Below, piece by piece: positions 8,648 to 17,500 of a stretch of DNA of 28,438 bases. The DNA is from CAIKKV01 sp044346855. GTDB lineage: Bacteria > Verrucomicrobiota > Kiritimatiellia > CAIKKV01. Within the stretch, counting starts at the first letter, position 1. Each line of letters starts with the position of its first letter. The stretch lies in assembly GCA_044346855.1 (NCBI GenBank), contig JBIIYJ010000029.1:1-28438 (forward strand), read 5' to 3'. The notes below the pieces were generated by a model, which did no database searches, was not told the origin of the DNA, and saw only the letters and a list, made by a program, of their open reading frames with translations. The position numbers and the translations under genes were made by a program.

Positions 8648-9603
8648 CCCTTCCCCACCTGCCGAAGGATGTCCACGCTGGGCGCCGGTATGCGACCAAG
8701 GCAATCCGGCCCGACGTTCAAGAGGTAGTTGACGCCCCTCGCGTTGAGATGGTTCTTGAGGCGGAGCACCTCGTCCGCCGGCTTCCAGTTCTGGTCGAAG
8801 CTCTTGTACCCCCAGGTACCGTTCAGGGTCGCCGCCGTCTCGACCAACTCGTCGCCGAAGAAGGCATCGGGGATCTCGTTGTCGCCCATGGAGCGGTAGT
8901 CGCCCAAGCCGTTGCCGATGCGGGTGTTGACCAGGCAGTCGGGCTGATGTCGCTTGACCAGCCGGAACAGCTCCGCGCTCTGCTCGGGCGTGATAACCCC
9001 CGGCGTGTCGAACCAGATCAGGCACAGGTCGCCATAGTTGCGCAGCAGCTCCTCGACCTGCGGCTTGATCTTGCCCTCGAAACAGCGCGTGAAGTCCTTC
9101 CGGTCGTTGTCGGGAAAGTCCCAGTCATTGGTCCAGCTCATGCACCCGCAGTTGGTGCGGCCTGAACGATAGCCTCCGCCATGGGGTTCGTGCCAGTCCA
9201 GCTCTTGCGAGTAATACAGGCCAAGCTTCAGCCCGTGCTTCCGGCATACCTCGGCCAGTTCACCGATCACGTCCCGCTTGAACGGAGTGCCATCGACGAT
9301 GTTGTAAGCATCGACGCGGCTGCGGTACATGGCGAAGCCGTCGTGGTGCTTGCTCGTGACCACCAGGTACTGCATGCCGGCGTCGAGGGCCAGCCGCACC
9401 CAGGCCTCGGCGTCGAAGAGGACCGGGTTGAAGGCCTTGGCCAGGGCGCCATACTCCGCGTTGGGGATGCGAAAGTAGGACTGCGCCCACTCGCCGATGA
9501 AGGGCATGCGCCGCCCGTTCCATTCCCCGGCGGGCAGCGCGTAGAGCCCCCAGTGCACCATCATGCCGAACTTCGCCTGCTTGAACCATTCGCGGTTGGT
9601 CAT
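8644..9603 (-). CDS. GH29 alpha-L-fucosidase-like protein, catalytic domain only
   Basis: A 319-aa cytoplasmic-looking protein matching the GH29 catalytic barrel: WFKQAKFGMMVHWGLYALPA at the N-terminus, YLVVTSKHHDGFAMY (residues 79-93), GLKLGLYYS (124-132) and LCLIWFDTPG (193-202). Asp199 in the last segment sits where GH29 enzymes have their nucleophile. The C-terminus ends with ARGVNYLLNVGPD, the usual last barrel motif. At 319 aa it is shorter than most fucosidases (about 430-500 aa) because the C-terminal beta-sandwich is absent. The acid/base residue of GH29 is poorly conserved and I cannot assign it. Hydrolysis of alpha-L-fucosides, or of a related alpha-linked 6-deoxy sugar, is expected. 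ATGA overlaps on both sides couple it to the DUF1861 and GH106-like genes. Confidence 0.88.
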   Translation of the reverse strand: MTNREWFKQAKFGMMVHWGLYALPAGEWNGRRMPFIGEWAQSYFRIPNAEYGALAKAFNPVLFDAEAWVRLALDAGMQYLVVTSKHHDGFAMYRSRVDAYNIVDGTPFKRDVIGELAEVCRKHGLKLGLYYSQELDWHEPHGGGYRSGRTNCGCMSWTNDWDFPDNDRKDFTRCFEGKIKPQVEELLRNYGDLCLIWFDTPGVITPEQSAELFRLVKRHQPDCLVNTRIGNGLGDYRSMGDNEIPDAFFGDELVETAATLNGTWGYKSFDQNWKPADEVLRLKNHLNARGVNYLLNVGPDCLGRIPAPSVDILRQVGKG

Positions 9604-10556
9604 GCCACGATGCCTCCATGCCCTTCAAAGGGGAAATCGATGACGATGCGGCCGACCTCCGCGTCACCGAGGCCGCTGTACAGGTCCGCCCTGCCGTCGG
9701 GCCGCGGGACGATGCCTGAGGTGAAGGCCACATCGGCGAGGTGAGGCTTCTTGGCCGGACCGGGCGGAAAGCAGGAGCGCGTCCCGATGATCTTCTTGTC
9801 GATCACCCGGTGTTGCGTCCGGTCGAAGACGAAGGCGATGTTGACGTAGGTCTGGAGCGTCACCGCGCCCGAAGCATCCGTCGTGTTGCAGGACTGGTGG
9901 CCGATGACGCCGATCATGCCGTCTTCGAGCAGGTACGCCTGGTTGCCGCCCCCCCACTCGCCAGGGCCGAACAGGCCGGGAATGTAGGGCGCCCCCTCGA
10001 TCACCCCGGCGGTCAGGTCGTCCAGGCGGTCGATCACGGTGAAGCCGATCTGCGACTCGCAACCGAAGCGGGCCAGGATCTCCTTGTTCCGGGGGCGCGA
10101 GAAGACGCCGATCCGTCCGTCCTCGAGTCGCACGAGGCGGATGTCCTTCATGTAGTCCGGACCGGTCGTGAAGTAGCGCAGGTCGTGCAGGTCCCGGCCG
10201 CGGTAGAAGTAGCCGTAATAGGTGTCGATCTCGCCAGCGCGATAGCGCACATGCGTGCCGCCCATGACCAGTTCGTCGCCGACCCAGGCAACATACGGAT
10301 CCTCGAGCGGGTAGATCATGGAGCCCGGGACCAAGGTCCATTCGTCCGGACCGGTGGCGGCAAAGAGCCGCACCCACGACCGCGCCCACTCCGCGCGCCG
10401 CTCTACCCGGCCGAAGATGTAGCGCCGTCCGTTCCAGTCGAAGGGAAGCGACGGATTGTACACGTCGAAGCCCTCGGTTCCCCGGAAGGACAGCTTGGCC
10501 CGCTCGTGAATGCGGGCGGTCTGTTCGAACGAGGCGCACTGCGCTCGTAGATTCAT
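9600..10556 (-). CDS. DUF1861-type five-bladed beta-propeller protein (GH43/GH130-like fold)
   Basis: A 318-aa soluble protein. Visible segments are GFDVYNPSLPFDWNGRRYIF (about 28-48), 'EDPYVAWVGDELVMGGTHV', 'YMKDIRLVRLEDGRIGVFSR', 'GPGEWGGGNQAYLLEDGMIG' and a C-terminal 'GLGDAEVGRIVIDFPFEGHG'. The repeated 'D/N-P-..-W' and 'G(L)GD.E' elements resemble DUF1861 (PF08950), a five-bladed propeller family related in fold to GH43, GH32 and GH130. The closing GDAEVGRI strand is like that of GH130-type phosphorylases. No activity can be read from the sequence; the context predicts action on an oligosaccharide from the same polymer as the GH29 and GH106-like enzymes. Both ends overlap neighbours by 4 nt. 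Confidence 0.7.
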   Translation of the reverse strand: MNLRAQCASFEQTARIHERAKLSFRGTEGFDVYNPSLPFDWNGRRYIFGRVERRAEWARSWVRLFAATGPDEWTLVPGSMIYPLEDPYVAWVGDELVMGGTHVRYRAGEIDTYYGYFYRGRDLHDLRYFTTGPDYMKDIRLVRLEDGRIGVFSRPRNKEILARFGCESQIGFTVIDRLDDLTAGVIEGAPYIPGLFGPGEWGGGNQAYLLEDGMIGVIGHQSCNTTDASGAVTLQTYVNIAFVFDRTQHRVIDKKIIGTRSCFPPGPAKKPHLADVAFTSGIVPRPDGRADLYSGLGDAEVGRIVIDFPFEGHGGIVA

Positions 10557-10792
10557 CGGATCGGTCTCCTCGGAATGATCAGGCGGAACGATGCCGGCGC
10601 CCGGATGTCCGCCTCGCGTCCGACGGGATCAGAACTGATCACCAGCCGGTCGTGCGCCGACACCCCGGCCGCGTCGCAGTGGCAGCGCGCCCGCACCACC
10701 AAGGCGTCACCTTCCCGGGCCAGCGACACCTCGGTGTCACAACTGGCGGGTTGTCCGGTGCTGACATTGAGGAAGCCTTTATGCCTCTTCAT
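10553..10792 (-). CDS. Small 79-aa protein, possible truncated CBM9-like module
   Basis: A short gene held between two well-supported operon genes: its stop overlaps the DUF1861 start (ATGA) and its ATG lies 10 nt after the GH42-like stop, with AAGGA inside the end of that gene as a possible ribosome site. The product starts MKRHKGFLNVSTGQ and contains TEVSLAREGDALVVRARCHC, which resembles the first strands of CBM9-like sugar-binding domains ('..L.YD..ALYV...'). It then ends in ASFRLIIPRRPIR, well short of a full CBM9-like domain (about 180-200 aa). It may be a remnant kept for translational coupling or a real small protein. No signal peptide is seen. Confidence 0.5.
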   Translation of the reverse strand: MKRHKGFLNVSTGQPASCDTEVSLAREGDALVVRARCHCDAAGVSAHDRLVISSDPVGREADIRAPASFRLIIPRRPIR

Positions 10793-10802
10793 TGTGGCTC
10801 GG

Positions 10803-13800
10803 TTAGTCCTTCACTTCCACGGTCTCTGTGCATGCCGTTTCCGCGCTAAACAGGTCGGTGAACGTGAGCGTCCACACGCCGATCGGATCGTTGAAGGCCA
10901 GCGGCAACACGACTTCCTTCGGCTCCTTGCCGACCTGCACGGTCTGGCTCCAGAATGCTGCCGGCTGACCGTTCGGCAGGACCGCGCGCAGCTTGATGGC
11001 GTGCAAGCCCCGTGCACCGGGGACGGAGAGTTTCAACACGACCGGCGCACCACGCTTGGCCGCCTTCGGCAACTCGATGGACATCGGGGCTAGCGGTCCG
11101 GGCAGGAGCGCGTAGAACGCCGCGCGGCCGGGATCGAGCGGCACGATGAACCAGTTGGCCTGCCCCACGGTGAGGCCGTGCTTCAGGTCACAGGCATAGG
11201 GGTACGGCGCATACGGCCGCCCACTCGCCTGGCGCTGAGGCGAGACCGGCCACTTCTCACTGTCAGGAATGAAGGCCCCGCGGCGCTGCTCGATGTCCAC
11301 CTGCCGGAAGAAGCCCGCGATCTCGTAATCGCCACTGCGCCACCGCTGCACGCGCACGCCGCGGAAATACGGCACTTTTTCCTTCTTGTACTCGGTGAAA
11401 TTGAACGCCCGCTCCACTCCAGCAGCGTGGAAGAGGCCCAGGACGAAACGGGCGGCATCCTCCGGGATCGTTTCCATGGTGGGCTTGCCGGTCAGCCCGC
11501 CGGTTCCGGGGTCGTCACTGCCGACGAACGCCGAGCGCGGGATGAAGTTCAGCAGCACCGCGCGCCCCTTGCCTACCGAGTTGACAACGCAGGCTGCCGC
11601 ATCCCCCGCCGTCCCCAGCGCCTGCCCCGTGGCGACCCGCACGGTCGGATCGGCAACCACCGGTTGCGCTTGCCCCGGCCCGGGCCTGGCGAACTCCAGT
11701 TTGCTCAGACCCAGGTCACCGGCGATCTTCAGTTCGGCCTGCCTGCCCGGCTCCGCGCCGCCCTGCACGCCGAACAGGTCGTCCAACGCTGCGGCGCCGC
11801 GCGGCTGGCCGTGCTGGTTGTAGAAGCCCGGCCGCACGTCGGCGATCACCGTTCCGCCATCGTTCGCGAACGTCCGGATCGCCGCAATCGCGTCATCGCC
11901 CAGCGCCCAGACCTGCGGGAGGATCAACACCTTGTAGCCGGCCTTCGCGAACTCGCCGGACGTCAGCGTTCTCTCCGTGACGTAGTTGTATTGCATGTTC
12001 AGGTCCTGCACCACGTTGCCCCAGACGACATAGGCCGCCCAGTGCGAGAGGTAAGACTGCAGCCTTTGGTTCCGGTCTTGCACGAACATCGAGGGGTAAG
12101 AATACAGGAGCGCGATGCCGTCATGCTGCATCTTATACTGCAGCAGCAGGTCGCCCAAGCCGTCGCGAACGACCTGGGTATCGGCCAGCATCTCGCGCAC
12201 CGGGCCGGGCGCCTCCAGGTCGGGCTGCTGGAAGCCCTGCCACGCGCCGATCGTCGACCACATCCAGTACCAGACGCTGTCGGCTCCCATCATCACCTGC
12301 CGCCAGTAGTGCCCCAGATGGCTGGTCGCGTCCTTGTCATACCCGATCCACGAACTGCGGATGAAGGATCTCGGCGCCATGGAACGGATGAACTCCTCCG
12401 AGATGCTGGTGTACGGGACCCACATGTCGAACTCGCGGCAGACGAGTTCCGGGTCCGCCATGCCGCGGGCGATGTGGGCGCTGCCCTCGAACCCGATCTT
12501 CGCGTGGGGATCCTCGCAGAGCGCGCGGACACCCTCGCGCCACTGCTTGCCCATCTGGATGAAGTTGTAGCCCGGGAAATAGTGGAGGTCGTAGCCAGGC
12601 GCGTAATTATCCTTGTTCGCGGCCTGCTTCGCCTGTCCCCCGGCGGCCTTGACCGTGACCTGGTCCCACGAGGCGAACGCACTGTCCCAATTCCGGTTCA
12701 GCACCGCCAGGTCCCCGTAGGTGTCACGCAGGTAAGCCTGGAAGTAGGCGTCAGTGTTCGTTCCTTTACCCATACCGCGGGTGGGGATTTCATCGCCCAG
12801 GGAGTAGGTCAGCGCTCCAGCCCCGCGGGCGTTCATTCCCCACACCTTGGCAAAGCCCTTGTTGACTTCGGAATCCTGCCAGTGTTCGACCTGCTGCAGG
12901 ATCACGTTACCCCCGCCGCCACTCCACGGCACATAACTCATCCCGTAGGCGGAATATGAGAGCGCGGGCGCATTGTGCTCGAGAACGGCGGTAACACCCA
13001 AATCGGCCAGTTTCTCGAGCGCGTACGGGCCCAGCGTCTCGTCGCCCGGCGCCGACCACAATACGAAGTTGAACTTCCCCTGGCGCCGGTTGGTAATGCG
13101 TTGGTGGCGATAGTCGGCCGCCACCTCTTCGGCGCCTTGGCACAGCGTCGCCTCGACGCGCAGCAAGACCGGCATCCAGGGTTCCGCTTTAAACTGGAAG
13201 GACAGTTCGCCCGCCGCCGGCAGTTCCTGCCGGACGAGTTCACGCCCGCGCGGGTCGCGCAGGCTGACGCGCAGCACCTGCCCCGGCGCCGCCCCGGCGA
13301 CCGCGACCTTGCCGGCGATCATCTCGCCCGCTTCGACGTAAGGCGTATAAACCCCACGGCGCTCCGCCTCCTCCTGCCGCGCCTTTGTCTTGGCATCCCA
13401 GGCCTGCTGATTTTTGGGATTGAGTGCCGGCGGACGCGCCGGTAGTGGATGGGGAGCGGCCAATGTCAACGACGCGATCCGGGCGGTCGCGGTGATCTCC
13501 AGCGGCGCCGTCGACCAGCCCTGCACGCCGTTGCCGTTGCGAGCGAACACCTCCACGTGATACGCGCCGGCACGACTCCTGGGCAATTCAAACGCCGTCT
13601 GCCCATCGGCCCGGTCACACTTGGCGGTGCCGAGTTCGCTCGTTACGCCGTCCCAGCGGCGCAGTCGCGCGGACACGGTCGTCATGCCGGGTGTCGCGCC
13701 TTTCCACGCAACCGTCACGGCTTTGGCCGGCAGTTTCTGGCGGTCGATGGTGGGTTCGACGGTCACCGGCACCTGCACCACCGGCTCGCGTTGCGCGGCC

Positions 13801-14492
13801 CACAGCACCGCGCGCGTCAACGCCTCCTGCCAATAGTCATACTCGATTTCCCAGCCCACCCGATAGCCGACCAGCGGCCGGGCCGGCATCTGCACCACGC
13901 GACCTTTGCCGACATTGAAGACCTTCAGCGCCCCGGTTCCCACGAGGAACGGGGGCAGGTTGGTCGAAGCCTCGGCATCGGCAAACAACCTGCCATCGTC
14001 CGACCCGATCAACACCACGCCCGCGCCGGCCCGCACCTGCGCCAGGAACGGCGTCCGGCCATCCTGGATCGTATTCGTGGACAACGTGGCGGGCGACAGG
14101 TCCTGGAAGATGAAGACCTCATGCGGCTTGCCCATCAACCGGGCGATCCGGCGCTCTCCCGCATCGCCGCCAAACCACGATTCCCGGCCAAAACTGTACC
14201 GGAACGCCACGTCCAACGTGATGTCGAGCCGTTGTTGCAGTTCGACCGCCTCGCGGGCATGCGTCTGCATCCCTTCGCTGCGGGAGTAGACAAAACAGAT
14301 CCCGCGCAGCGGACCTTGCGCATATGGCCGGGCCCAGGGAGTGTGGGGGGTTGCGAAATTCGTCGAAAGCGTGCTATACGCCTCCAGCGACACCTCGGGC
14401 TCGTCCCAGGCCCTGGCGGGAAGAGCGGCCGCGACCCCCAGGGCGGCGGCGAGCATTCCGCTCCGGACGGCGACACGATTGTTGATGATCAT
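10803..14492 (-). CDS. Secreted GH42-like (beta-galactosidase superfamily) multidomain enzyme
   Basis: A 1229-aa exported protein. Residues 1-28 form a signal peptide (hydrophobic LAAALGVAAALPARA, cut before Trp29). Residues 30-240 resemble a class I glutamine-amidotransferase-like/ThuA-type domain; about 240-460 are Ig-like strands; about 480-830 form a TIM barrel with YSLGDEIPT (Glu568, a likely acid/base) and EFDMWVPYTSISEEFIRSM (Glu699/Glu700, possible nucleophile region). Near 850-890, KVLILPQVWALGDDAIAAI followed by GGTVIAD matches the GH42 trimerisation-like domain. A C-terminal beta domain closes the protein. GH42 enzymes usually cut beta-galactosides, but this divergent group contains other specificities, so the substrate is open. 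It lies 32 bp after the first operon gene. Confidence 0.6.
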   Translation of the reverse strand: MIINNRVAVRSGMLAAALGVAAALPARAWDEPEVSLEAYSTLSTNFATPHTPWARPYAQGPLRGICFVYSRSEGMQTHAREAVELQQRLDITLDVAFRYSFGRESWFGGDAGERRIARLMGKPHEVFIFQDLSPATLSTNTIQDGRTPFLAQVRAGAGVVLIGSDDGRLFADAEASTNLPPFLVGTGALKVFNVGKGRVVQMPARPLVGYRVGWEIEYDYWQEALTRAVLWAAQREPVVQVPVTVEPTIDRQKLPAKAVTVAWKGATPGMTTVSARLRRWDGVTSELGTAKCDRADGQTAFELPRSRAGAYHVEVFARNGNGVQGWSTAPLEITATARIASLTLAAPHPLPARPPALNPKNQQAWDAKTKARQEEAERRGVYTPYVEAGEMIAGKVAVAGAAPGQVLRVSLRDPRGRELVRQELPAAGELSFQFKAEPWMPVLLRVEATLCQGAEEVAADYRHQRITNRRQGKFNFVLWSAPGDETLGPYALEKLADLGVTAVLEHNAPALSYSAYGMSYVPWSGGGGNVILQQVEHWQDSEVNKGFAKVWGMNARGAGALTYSLGDEIPTRGMGKGTNTDAYFQAYLRDTYGDLAVLNRNWDSAFASWDQVTVKAAGGQAKQAANKDNYAPGYDLHYFPGYNFIQMGKQWREGVRALCEDPHAKIGFEGSAHIARGMADPELVCREFDMWVPYTSISEEFIRSMAPRSFIRSSWIGYDKDATSHLGHYWRQVMMGADSVWYWMWSTIGAWQGFQQPDLEAPGPVREMLADTQVVRDGLGDLLLQYKMQHDGIALLYSYPSMFVQDRNQRLQSYLSHWAAYVVWGNVVQDLNMQYNYVTERTLTSGEFAKAGYKVLILPQVWALGDDAIAAIRTFANDGGTVIADVRPGFYNQHGQPRGAAALDDLFGVQGGAEPGRQAELKIAGDLGLSKLEFARPGPGQAQPVVADPTVRVATGQALGTAGDAAACVVNSVGKGRAVLLNFIPRSAFVGSDDPGTGGLTGKPTMETIPEDAARFVLGLFHAAGVERAFNFTEYKKEKVPYFRGVRVQRWRSGDYEIAGFFRQVDIEQRRGAFIPDSEKWPVSPQRQASGRPYAPYPYACDLKHGLTVGQANWFIVPLDPGRAAFYALLPGPLAPMSIELPKAAKRGAPVVLKLSVPGARGLHAIKLRAVLPNGQPAAFWSQTVQVGKEPKEVVLPLAFNDPIGVWTLTFTDLFSAETACTETVEVKD

Positions 14493-14524
14493 GATGTGTG
14501 CTTTCCCCGGCGGCTATGTCCCGG

Positions 14525-17500
14525 TTATTCCACCACCACCAGCCCCCACCCGTTCGGATGCAGGCGGCTTTCGGTCGGGATGTCGTTGTTCACCCCCACC
14601 TCGGGGGTGCGGTCGGACCACAGGGCGCGCGCGGCGTTGCGTGTGCCGCCTTCGTTGCCGTAGATCACGCCGGCGTCGAGGAGGAACTTCAGGCCGGCAA
14701 CCGGCTTCAGCGCGGTGGCGTCCCACGGCACCGCCACTTCAACCACGTAGCCGCCCTTCTCCGCACGGAAACTCATCGGAAGGTCGTTCCACTCGGCGAT
14801 CTCGTCGAAATCCTCCCGTCCGGCGGACGGGGTCTCGAAGTAGGCGGCAGCCGGTTTTTTCGCCTCCCGGATCTTTGGCCGGTAGCGTGTCGCGATCATC
14901 CTGCCGTCCGCCGTGCGGGCGACGAGGAGGCGCAGGTCACCCGCTTCCATGGGGTGGCGGTTGTTCGCCCCGACCTTGCGAAGGGCGAGGTTCGGGGTGA
15001 GGCAGAGCTCCAGCGCGCTGCCGCTCTTGAACAGCAGCTTGGAATCGGTGGGCGTGTTCAGGAACGGCGTGGCCGTCGTCACCTGGAACCGCGCATAGAG
15101 GGCCTTGTCGTCGTACCCGAGCTGCACCTGCGCGGGCTTGGCGGGATCCTCCCCGATCGGCAGGGCCGGAACGCCCTGCCATTCGCCGTCGCGGCCGTCG
15201 GCCGCCGCGTTGGCCAGGCGCTTGAGCGAGGCCGACTTGCGGCCGCTGTTGCGCTGGAGCAGCGCCAGTTGCGCCCGCCTGTTCTGGTCGCCGTTTTTCA
15301 CCGCCTGCGCCGCCTGTTCGCCGGTCACCTTCACATCCACGCTCCGCCGCTTCAGGCTCTCCAGCCCGGTGACTTCCCAGATCCGGCAGTCGCAGTCGCC
15401 TCCGGTGAAGTAGGTCTTGCCGGTTTTCGGATGCTTGAAGATGTTGCCGTTGAAGTTCTCGGTCAGCACCATGGTGTGATCCAGGGTGTAGGCCGAACGC
15501 TGGTCCTGGCAGAGGGCGTCGACGAACAGCCCGTCCTTCTTGTCGATCAGGAAGTATTGCCCGTAGTAGCCGGTAACCGGCAGCAGGTCCGGATGAGTCG
15601 CGTTGGAGCAGCGGAAGGCCGCTACCACAAAGCCCGGCGTGTAGGTGGAACTGGTCCAGGCGAAACCCACATGAACGTTCGCATAGCGCCAGAGTTCCTT
15701 GCCATCCGCCGAATACTTCACGACCCTTCCGCCGGTCCCCTGCGCCCGTTCGCCCCGCGCCACCAGCCCGCCGGAGAGCAGGACATAGAGGGCGGAGCCG
15801 TCCGGCTCCACCGCCAGCCCGGCCACCGAGCCGCCTTCGGCCTCCTGCACCACGGATGTGGAGGCCTCGGCATACCGCAGCGCGCCATTCGGGCCGAAAC
15901 CAAGGAAGTCGAGCTTCAGAACCGAGAACGGCAGGATCGACCGCCCCTCGGCGCGCGGCTCGGTCCACCCGTCGCCGGTGTAGGTGTAGATATTCATCGC
16001 CTGATCGATGTCGATGTGCCCGGTGCTGCCCAGACGCGTGCCGAGGGGCGCGATCTCCTCCGGCTGCACCAGGCCGTCGTTGTTAGCATCCAGCCACAGC
16101 GAGGGCGTCTTCGTGACCTTGGGCTTGCCCGGCTTGCCGTCCTTGCCAATCGGCCCCGGCACCGAGACCTGGGCCACATACCTGGCCAGCCGCGGCACCC
16201 ACTGGCCGCCGACCTCCTCATGCAGGTTGACATCCGGCGCCAACCCCCCGCCCATGAAGAGGAACTTCCGCCCCTGGTTGACGAAGATCTTTCCCCCGCC
16301 ATGGGTGCTCACCTGGGCGAGTTTGACGCCCGCTTCCTCGCGCTCGCGCAGGATGGTGGCGTCTGGTTTCCACGTGCCCTTGTCGTAATCGACCCGGTAA
16401 CGAACGTTCATGGCGTAAAAGGATTCCGGATCCTTCGGATCGAAGTAGCCGGCCGTGGAATAGGGCAGCGAGCCGAAGAACTCCTTCCACAGCGTGCCGT
16501 CGGCGCTCCACACCGAATAGCGCTTGGGCTCGCGGTCGCTCTCGCAGACCCAGAGCCGGTTGTTCCGGTCCACGGCGATCGCATAGGGCTTGATCATGCC
16601 GGCGGGATCGAATTTGCCGAGCGCGGGCCGGCCGCCAGCCTTGCCGAACCTTTGCATGACCTTCCCTTGCGGCGAGAGTTTCCACACCTGCATGGTCTTC
16701 CCCATCAGGGAAACGTAGACATTGCCTTCCGCATCGCAGGCCAGCATCTTCGGCTCGTCGAGTCCCGTGGCCAGCGGCGTGAACACGCCGGACTTGAGGT
16801 CGACCCGGCCGACCGCATTGCTGCTGACGGCGTAGAGCGTGCCCCTGCCGTCCACGGCCAGCCCCTGGGGCGACGGCAAGGCCACTTCGCCCTTGGCTTC
16901 GCCCGTGGCAAGGTCAATCAGGTAAAGCAGGTTCGTCGTCTCGGCGCTCAGCACCAGGGTGGCGTCATCCAGCGCCACCAACCCGCGCCGCGGCCCGGTG
17001 CCCGGAGCTTTCACTTCCGGCTGGCCGCCTGAGAACGGCTTCAGTTGCCCGGTGGCTTGGTCGAACTTGACCAGGTTGCCATTGGACGCCCAGGCGACGA
17101 AGTAGCCAAAACCCTCGTGCAGGGCAAGGCTGTGCCCCAGGGCCGAACTGCCCCACTGCTTGCGCCCGTCCAGGTCGGTGGCAATGGTCGGCTTCTGCGC
17201 CTCCGCGTTGCCCGTGCCCAGGATCACCCGGTCGCCGTCGATGGCCACGTACATGGGCTCCCAGTAGTCGCCCGCCCAGCCGCCTTTGCCATCTTCGGTC
17301 TGGTACGGCGGTTCGCCGCTGACGCCTACATCGCAGATGTATGTCTGGCCGAAGCCGCCGTGGGTGAGGATTTTCGCCGTATACTTGCCGGCCGGCAGCG
17401 GGTTGTCCCGGTCGTCAAGCCCGTCCCACAGCCACGTGTGTTCCCCTGCCTTATACGGCACGGCGCCGAAACCGGTGCGGACCGTCTTCCCGCCGGCGTC

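Noticed and set aside
8648..9025. N-terminal extension of the GH106-like gene to 9025
   Set aside because: It would overlap the GH29 gene by 126 codons in another frame; the ATGA start at 8647 fits the operon pattern and gives a normal N-terminus.
14498..17032. 844-codon plus-strand open frame opposite the CBM9/propeller gene
   Set aside because: Antisense shadow with shadow-type composition; the minus-strand gene has a signal peptide and domains.
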